Shown here one piece after another: positions 1-9,718 of a stretch of DNA of 9,718 nucleotides. Position 1 is the first letter of the stretch. Every line of letters begins with the position of its first letter. Origin of the DNA: Acidobacteriota bacterium (GTDB lineage: Bacteria > Acidobacteriota > Thermoanaerobaculia > Multivoradales > JAHEKO01); the NCBI GenBank assembly GCA_030610025.1, contig JAUWSP010000065.1, positions 1-9,718 on the forward strand, in the 5' to 3' direction. Under the pieces are notes generated by a model. It was not told where the DNA came from. It ran no database searches and saw only the letters and a list, made by a program, of their open reading frames with translations. The position numbers and the translations under genes are program-made.

Positions 1-1791
<1,791 letters not shown>

Positions 1792-1798
1792 GGTGATT

Positions 1799-1805
1799 CC
1801 TCCTT
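1799..1805 (-). promoter_or_regulatory. Ribosome-binding site that decides the rpoC start
   Basis: The minus strand reads AAGGAGG here, a near-perfect Shine-Dalgarno sequence. With AGGAGG as the core, exactly 7 nt separate it from a TTG at 1791-1789. The downstream ATG at 1773 would be 25 nt away. This favours a TTG start for rpoC, which adds MQPLRT to the protein. Confidence 0.8.
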
Positions 1806-1855
1806 CTCTTGGGGGTCGGTCCTCGACCTTCTCCAACCTGGTTCCAGTTCCGCCG

Positions 1856-6109
<4,254 letters not shown>

Positions 6110-6342
6110 GAGAGAGGCTCCTAAGGTCTCTTCCGAGTCGGGCTATCAGGGGCGGCTAGACCAGGCCGCCACCCTTGCCCCGCGCTACCGGGTCAGACGC
6201 AAACCTCTCCCGGCCGCACCAACCGGTACGGTCGCAGAGAGGGGGTGTCGTGGGCCCGTTGGCACCAGATCGTGCGTCGAGGCTGTCGTTTCGCAAATGG
6301 TTCGCTTGTCTTCAACAGGTAGAGTCGCCCTTCTGGGCTCCA
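6110..6342 (-). other. 233-nt rplL-rpoB spacer with rpoB ribosome-binding site and possible hairpins
   Basis: No convincing gene lies here. On the transcribed strand, a short hairpin follows the rplL stop directly (arms 6335-6338 and 6327-6330, loop AGAA). A perfect 6-bp GGCGGC/GCCGCC hairpin with an 8-nt loop sits at 6151-6170, about 42 nt before the rpoB start. The rpoB Shine-Dalgarno AGGAG is at 6118-6122. Neither hairpin is followed by a U run, so neither looks like an intrinsic terminator. In E. coli the equivalent spacer holds an attenuator and an RNase III site. A similar role here is inference. Confidence 0.5.
6151..6170 (-). promoter_or_regulatory. GC hairpin in the rpoB leader
   Basis: The inverted repeat GGCGGC-(8 nt)-GCCGCC forms a perfect 6-bp stem. 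It lies in the untranslated stretch upstream of rpoB, clear of the ribosome-binding site. It lacks a U tract, so processing, pausing or RNA stability are more plausible roles than termination. There is no direct evidence of function. Confidence 0.35.
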
Positions 6343-6729
6343 TTACTTGATCTCTACCTGAGCGCCCACTTCTTCGAACTTCTTCTTCATCGCCTCGGCC
6401 TCGTCCTTGGAGACGGCCTCTTTTACCGTTGCAGGAGCCGACTCGACCAGATCCTTGGCGTCTTTCAGACCGAGGCTGGTGACTTCGCGAACCGCCTTGA
6501 TGACGTTGATCTTCTTGTCTCCGATGGCAGTCAGCACCAAATCGAACTCTGTTTGCTCCTCGGCTGCGGCTTCGCCACCACCCGCACCAGCAGCCGCGGC
6601 CGCCATGGGCATTGCCGCCGCCGCGGCGGAGACACCGTAATGATCTTCAAGCTCTTTGACCAGATTGTTGAGCTCGAGGACCGTCATCTCATCGACCTGC
6701 TTGATGAACTCTTCTGCTGCGATCGCCAT
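6343..6729 (-). CDS. rplL: 50S ribosomal protein L7/L12
   Basis: This is the 128-residue stalk protein that recruits translational GTPases to the ribosome, present as several dimers on L10. The N-terminal dimerisation and L10-binding domain spans about residues 1-33. It is followed by an Ala/Gly-rich flexible hinge (about 34-57) and the globular C-terminal domain (59-128) with the conserved [10 protein letters not shown] and [10 protein letters not shown] helices that contact EF-Tu and EF-G. The hinge is low-complexity at the DNA level and includes runs of alanine codons. The start ATG at 6729 has GAGGAG 10 nt upstream. It follows rplJ by 104 nt, the widest gap within the ribosomal-protein part, and that gap contains a strong hairpin. 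Identity is certain. Confidence 0.98.
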   Translation of the reverse strand: MAIAAEEFIKQVDEMTVLELNNLVKELEDHYGVSAAAAAMPMAAAAAGAGGGEAAAEEQTEFDLVLTAIGDKKINVIKAVREVTSLGLKDAKDLVESAPATVKEAVSKDEAEAMKKKFEEVGAQVEIK

Positions 6730-6739
6730 TTCTCTCGGT

Positions 6740-6745
6740 CTCCTC
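6740..6745 (-). promoter_or_regulatory. Ribosome-binding site of rplL
   Basis: The minus strand reads GAGGAG, 10 nt before the rplL ATG. It is one of the better Shine-Dalgarno sequences in the cluster, which fits the need for several L12 copies per L10. Confidence 0.65.
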
Positions 6746-6793
6746 TATCACTGAAAAATCGGACTTGCTTTCTTCTCTGTGCTCTTGCTCTGT

Positions 6794-6824
6794 GCCGCCG
6801 GGATCCATACGCCCCCCCGGCGAC
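6794..6824 (-). promoter_or_regulatory. Strong hairpin between rplJ and rplL
   Basis: On the transcribed strand GTCGCCGGG pairs with CCCGGCGGC, giving a 9-bp stem with one G-U pair and a 13-nt loop containing a run of G. It starts just after the rplJ stop and ends about 48 nt before the rplL ribosome-binding site. There is no U tract next to it; a short run of five U lies about 37 nt further on. It is therefore unlikely to be a classical terminator. A role in RNA processing, 3'-end protection or insulating rplL translation is inference. Confidence 0.55.
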
Positions 6825-6833
6825 CTCGTTCTG

Positions 6834-7364
6834 CTACTCGGACCCTTCCTTCTGTTGCCGAATCTGGTCCAGCACCACCACGAACTGCCGAGGCAGGGCG
6901 CCCAGCGTTCGAACGAAGCTGGTGATCGGCGACTGCAGCAGGTACACGAGCTTGGTAATCAACTCCTCGCGGCTCGGCAGGGAGGCAATCTCCCTGACTT
7001 TCTGCGCATCGACTGGCTGCCCCTCGACCAGACTCGTCTTGAACTCGAGCGCGGGGACCTCTTTCGCGTACTCGGTCAGCGTCTTGGCCAGCGAGACCGG
7101 ATCGTCGTTGCTGAAGGCAACGGCGGTAGGCCCCTCGAACTCGGCCTTCAACTCCTCGAGGACCTTGCCATCGATCGCTCTGAGCACCAGACGGTTCTTG
7201 ACCACCGCGTAGGTGCCGCCGACATCACGAATCCGGCGACGAAGCTCGGTCACCTGCGGCACCGAGATTCCCCTGAAGTCGAGCAGGAAGACGTGCGGCG
7301 CCGCCGCCAGACCTTCCTGGTAGCTTTCAACCAACTGCTCTTTCTTTTGACGGCTCAGTGGCAT
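6834..7364 (-). CDS. rplJ: 50S ribosomal protein L10
   Basis: This 176-residue protein anchors the L7/L12 stalk to 23S rRNA next to L11. The N-terminal globular domain shows the family pattern FLLDFRGISVPQVTELRRRIRD and then VVKNRLVLRAI, as expected for rRNA binding. The C-terminal helix (about residues 140-176) is the docking site for L12 dimers. The ATG at 7364 lies only 10 nt after the rplA stop. The AGGGGG that could act as its ribosome-binding site overlaps the rplA stop codon region, so translation is probably coupled to rplA. There is no room for the long L10 leader found upstream of rplJ in E. coli and B. subtilis. Identity is certain. Confidence 0.98.
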   Translation of the reverse strand: MPLSRQKKEQLVESYQEGLAAAPHVFLLDFRGISVPQVTELRRRIRDVGGTYAVVKNRLVLRAIDGKVLEELKAEFEGPTAVAFSNDDPVSLAKTLTEYAKEVPALEFKTSLVEGQPVDAQKVREIASLPSREELITKLVYLLQSPITSFVRTLGALPRQFVVVLDQIRQQKEGSE

Positions 7365-7374
7365 CGTCGGCCCC

Positions 7375-8076
7375 CTAGGCCTCCGCTACAGCGAACGTAC
7401 TCTCATCGACTCGGATCCCGGGACCCATCGTCGAGGAGACGCTCACCGACTTGACGTATTTACCCTTGGCGGACGAGGGCCGCGCTTTGAGCACTGCCCC
7501 AATCAACGCTTCGGCATTCTCCTGAAGTTGTTCGGCTGAAAACGACACCTTGCCGAAGGGCGCTTGCACGATACCGGCTTTGTCGACGCGAAACTCGATC
7601 TTTCCTGCCTTGATCTGTTCGACCGCTTGACCGACATCGAAGGTCACCGTACCGGTCTTGGGATTGGGCATCAGACCCCTGGGGCCCAGCACTCGCCCCA
7701 GGCCACCGACGATTTTCATCATGTCAGGGGTCGCCACCACGGCGTCGAAGTCGAGCCAACCCTCTTTGATCTTCTTGGCCATATCGTCGGCACCGACATG
7801 GTCGGCACCGGCATCTTCGGCCTCCTTCACCTTCTCGCCGCCAGCGAAGACCACCACTCGAACACTCTTGCCGGTCCCATGAGGAAGAGCAACGGTGCCT
7901 CGCACCATCTGGTCGGCATGTTTCGGGTCAACGCCCAGACGCATGGCGACCTCCATGGTCTCGTCGAACTTGGCGAATGCCGACTCCTTGGCGAGTCCAA
8001 CAGCCTCGGCAAGACCGTAGGGACCGGGCCCCGCCTTTTCGACTGCCTGCTTGAAATTCTTTCCGTGACGTGCCAC
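7375..8076 (-). CDS. rplA: 50S ribosomal protein L1
   Basis: This 233-residue protein forms the mobile L1 stalk near the ribosomal E site and helps release deacylated tRNA. In many bacteria it also represses its own operon. The family hallmark [19 protein letters not shown] lies at residues 127-145, in the inserted domain II, and the rRNA-binding GKVSFS motif is at 175-180. The start is GTG at 8076, supported by GGAGG 7 nt upstream (8084-8088) and by the conserved opening residues MARHGKNF. It follows rplK by 26 nt. Whether L1 autoregulation is kept is unclear: I could not recognise a mimic of the 23S site in the 29-nt leader before rplK. Identity is certain. Confidence 0.98.
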   Translation of the reverse strand: MARHGKNFKQAVEKAGPGPYGLAEAVGLAKESAFAKFDETMEVAMRLGVDPKHADQMVRGTVALPHGTGKSVRVVVFAGGEKVKEAEDAGADHVGADDMAKKIKEGWLDFDAVVATPDMMKIVGGLGRVLGPRGLMPNPKTGTVTFDVGQAVEQIKAGKIEFRVDKAGIVQAPFGKVSFSAEQLQENAEALIGAVLKARPSSAKGKYVKSVSVSSTMGPGIRVDESTFAVAEA

Positions 8077-8102
8077 GAATAATCCTCCAACGGCGCGGGC
8101 GA

Positions 8103-8528
8103 CTAGCCCATCACCTCGATACCCATGGAGCGAGCTGTGCCCTCGATGATGCGCATCGCAGCTTCCAGGCTCGCAGCATTAAGATCCGGATCCTTGGTCT
8201 TGGCGATTTCCGCGACCTGCGCCCGGGTAACCGTGCCCACCTTCTCTCGATTCGGCTCACCCGAGGCCTTTTCGATGCCGGCCGCCTTCTTCAGCAGCAC
8301 TGCCGCCGGAGGCGTCTTGGTAATAAAGGTGTAGCTTCGATCGGCGTAGACCGTAATCACCACCGGAATGATCATGCCGTTCTCACTCTGGGTCCGGGCG
8401 TTGAACGCCTTGCAGAAATCCATGATGTTGACGCCAGCCTGACCCAGGGCCGGGCCGACGGGCGGCGCCGGCGAAGCCTGACCGGCCGGAATCTGGAGCT
8501 TGATCTGCCCTGTGACTTTTTTCGACAT
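8103..8528 (-). CDS. rplK: 50S ribosomal protein L11
   Basis: This 141-residue protein binds the GTPase-associated region of 23S rRNA and shapes the base of the L7/L12 stalk. The N-terminal domain contains the conserved proline-rich strand, with P22, P23 and P26 lying in the region where thiopeptides such as thiostrepton bind. The C-terminal rRNA-binding domain ends with the family signature around [15 protein letters not shown]. The length matches the family norm. The ATG at 8528 has GAGG 11 nt upstream, a modest site, and the gene follows nusG by 29 nt. Together with rplA it forms the usual L11-L1 pair. Identity is certain. Confidence 0.98.
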   Translation of the reverse strand: MSKKVTGQIKLQIPAGQASPAPPVGPALGQAGVNIMDFCKAFNARTQSENGMIIPVVITVYADRSYTFITKTPPAAVLLKKAAGIEKASGEPNREKVGTVTRAQVAEIAKTKDPDLNAASLEAAMRIIEGTARSMGIEVMG

Positions 8529-8557
8529 TGCTCTCGTATCCTCGCGCGCTCGACTAC

Positions 8558-9142
8558 CTAGAGCTTCTGAACCTGACTGAAGTCCAACTCAACGGGTGTG
8601 GCCCGCCCGAAGATCGTCACCATCACCTTGAGGGTGTTCCGATCCAGGTTGACATCCTCGACCACGCCGGTGAAGTTGTTGAAGGGACCGTCGATGATCT
8701 TCACCGGCTCGCCTCTGTCGAAGATGTACTTCGGTTTCGGCTTCTCGCTCGAGCTGACCACCTGCTCCAGGATCTGCTCGACCTCCTCCTGGGTCAGTGG
8801 TGTCGGCTTCTTGCCGCTACCCACGAAGCCCGTCACCTTCGGGGTGTTCTTGACCACGTGCCAGGCGGCGTCCGACATCACCATCTCCACGAGGATGTAG
8901 CCCGGAAAGAACTTGCGCTGTGTCTCCTTCTTCTTTCCGCCGCGATACTCGACGATGGTCTCAGTGGGAATGTGAATCTCGCTGAAGGCCTCCCCCATGT
9001 CCAAAGCCTCGGCTCGCTGGCGCAAGGTCTCCTTGACCCTGTCCTCGAAACCCGAATAGGTGTGGACGATGTACCACTTCATCGCCGACTTCTTCGGCTC
9101 TGCGCTGCCATCGCTGGCTTTGTCATCCGTCGCTGTCGTCAT
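8558..9142 (-). CDS. nusG: Transcription termination/antitermination factor NusG
   Basis: NusG bridges the clamp of RNA polymerase and couples it to Rho or to the ribosome. The NGN domain begins at [18 protein letters not shown] and contains [12 protein letters not shown] linker leads to the C-terminal KOW domain with [14 protein letters not shown] and the final LDFSQVQKL. The ATG at 9142 overlaps the secE stop by one base (TGATG), which suggests translational coupling. A TTG one codon upstream (9145) is also possible. A third candidate is the ATG at 9082, directly before [10 protein letters not shown]. The 20-residue lead that would be lost with it is acidic, Ala/Ser-rich and not conserved in the family as I know it. 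Identity is certain; the start is moderately sure. Confidence 0.97.
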   Translation of the reverse strand: MTTATDDKASDGSAEPKKSAMKWYIVHTYSGFEDRVKETLRQRAEALDMGEAFSEIHIPTETIVEYRGGKKKETQRKFFPGYILVEMVMSDAAWHVVKNTPKVTGFVGSGKKPTPLTQEEVEQILEQVVSSSEKPKPKYIFDRGEPVKIIDGPFNNFTGVVEDVNLDRNTLKVMVTIFGRATPVELDFSQVQKL

Positions 9143-9354
9143 CAACCAAGAACCCTGATAATGCCCTCGTACACCTTGATAATTACGATATCGACCACCC
9201 AGAGATAGAAAGCGAAGATGACGCTGGTGATAATCACGACAATCGTCGTGGAGATCACCTCATCCCGGGCCGGGAAGGTCACCTTCTTCAACTCAGACCG
9301 AGTCTCGGACAAAAAAGTCCTGATCTTCTTTATGCCTTCGCTGATCGATACCAC
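9142..9354 (-). CDS. secE: Preprotein translocase subunit SecE
   Basis: This is the short, 70-residue SecE type with a single transmembrane segment (about residues 34-56), as in most bacteria outside the enterics. SecE clamps SecY in the inner-membrane translocon. The amphipathic cytosolic helix with FLSETRSELKKVTFP precedes the membrane span, as the family requires. The start is GTG at 9354, with GAGAGG 7 nt upstream. I see no in-frame ATG that would extend it. It precedes nusG with a one-base overlap, the classic secE-nusG pairing. The 126 nt between it and the tRNA gene show no clear promoter or terminator. Identity is certain. Confidence 0.97.
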   Translation of the reverse strand: MVSISEGIKKIRTFLSETRSELKKVTFPARDEVISTTIVVIITSVIFAFYLWVVDIVIIKVYEGIIRVLG

Positions 9355-9480
9355 GTCCTGGCCTCTCGACGACTAGTCATCGGTTCCAACCCGGAGGGAC
9401 TCGAGCGGCCTGCCGGCCTCACCTGAGCCCTTTGAATCAGAGAATCTCGAGAACCTTTTCAATAAAACCCGTAGAGACGA

Positions 9481-9557
9481 TGGCAGGCCAGGAGGGATTC
9501 GAACCCCCAACATTCGGTTTTGGAGACCGACGCTCTACCAGTTCGAGCTACTGGCCT
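9481..9557 (-). tRNA. tRNA-Trp (anticodon CCA), 3' CCA encoded
   Basis: The minus strand folds into a complete cloverleaf. The 7-bp acceptor stem is AGGCCAG/CTGGCCT and the D arm closes with GCTC/GAGC. The anticodon stem TCGGT/ACCGA carries loop CTCCAAA, giving anticodon CCA. The T arm has GGTTCGAATCC. The discriminator base is G, the usual tryptophan identity base, and the terminal CCA (9481-9483) is encoded in the DNA. The gene lies 34 nt after tuf and 126 nt before secE, so it is probably transcribed with them and cut out by RNase P and other nucleases. A tRNA-Trp between tuf and secE is a common bacterial arrangement. Confidence 0.97.
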
Positions 9558-9591
9558 GTACTGCCGCTTGCTTGCCTCTCGAGCCGACCCC

Positions 9592-9718
9592 TTACTCGAT
9601 AATTTCGGTGACGGTGCCGGCGCCGACCGTGCGGCCACCTTCACGAATCGCGAATCGAACGCCCTTTTCCATGGCGATCGGCGCGATCAGCTCCACCGTC
9701 AGGTTTACGTTGTCGCCC
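9592..9718 (-). CDS. tuf: Elongation factor Tu, C-terminal end (partial)
   Basis: This holds the last 41 codons and stop (TAA) of EF-Tu, the GTPase that delivers aminoacyl-tRNA to the ribosome. The beginning lies beyond the right edge. The residues belong to beta-barrel domain 3: [20 protein letters not shown] and the terminal GTVTEIIE are diagnostic. The GTP-binding domain is not in the window. Its place upstream of tRNA-Trp and secE fits the conserved tuf-secE-nusG order. Whether the genome has a second tuf copy cannot be seen. Confidence 0.97.
   Translation of the reverse strand, partial: GDNVNLTVELIAPIAMEKGVRFAIREGGRTVGAGTVTEIIE

Noticed and set aside
1814..1828. Small inverted repeat (5-bp stem, 5-nt loop) in the rpoB-rpoC gap
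   Set aside because: Too short to separate from chance in GC-rich DNA, and it has no U tract.
6586..6640. Low-complexity Ala/Gly-coding stretch in rplL that looks like a DNA repeat
   Set aside because: This is the normal flexible hinge of L7/L12, which is alanine- and glycine-rich in most bacteria.
6175..7212. 345-codon plus-strand frame spanning the rplL-rpoB spacer, rplL and part of rplJ
   Set aside because: Most of it is antisense to two certain ribosomal protein genes. The predicted residues are low in structure and rich in Arg, Ser and Cys, as in shadow frames.
9434..9462. Possible promoter before secE (TTGAAA at 9457-9462 on the minus strand)
   Set aside because: At 17-nt spacing the -10 would be TGATTC, a poor match, and a better-looking TCTGAT is only 15 nt away. 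Not strong enough to annotate.

Overview
This window is a core translation and transcription gene cluster, read entirely on the minus strand. In transcription order (high to low coordinate) it holds the 3' end of tuf (EF-Tu), a tRNA-Trp gene, secE, nusG, rplK (L11), rplA (L1), rplJ (L10), rplL (L7/L12), rpoB (RNA polymerase beta) and the first 597 codons of rpoC (beta'), which runs off the left edge. Every protein is identified by family-defining motifs. I see no mobile elements, CRISPR, phage or defence genes, and no broken genes.

The organism is a fairly GC-rich bacterium. Beta carries two lineage features: a cysteine-rich, double zinc-ribbon-like insert near the N-terminus (C84 to C135), and a long insert around residues 1045-1150 like the one in E. 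coli beta. From memory of acidobacterial RpoB proteins, which carry a similar N-terminal cysteine-rich insert, I lean towards Acidobacteriota. This is an inference and needs a phylogeny.

Layout: 1-1791 rpoC (partial); 1856-6109 rpoB; 6110-6342 a 233-nt spacer with two possible hairpins and the rpoB ribosome-binding site; 6343-6729 rplL; 6730-6833 a spacer with a strong GC hairpin; 6834-7364 rplJ; 7375-8076 rplA; 8103-8528 rplK; 8558-9142 nusG; 9142-9354 secE; 9355-9480 a spacer; 9481-9557 tRNA-Trp with its CCA end encoded; 9592-9718 the tuf 3' end. Gaps are tiny from secE to rplJ (a 1-nt overlap up to 29 nt). They widen around rplL and before rpoB, where differential expression of L12 and RNA polymerase subunits would be set.

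The genes supply elongation (EF-Tu, tRNA-Trp), the Sec translocon (SecE), transcription-translation coupling (NusG), the ribosomal L1, L11 and L10-L12 stalk regions, and the polymerase itself. The points worth a second look are the beta zinc insert and its resemblance to the beta' zinc site encoded next door, the lack of room for a classical L10 leader, the rplJ-rplL hairpin, and several non-ATG starts. I found no undescribed multi-gene system here.
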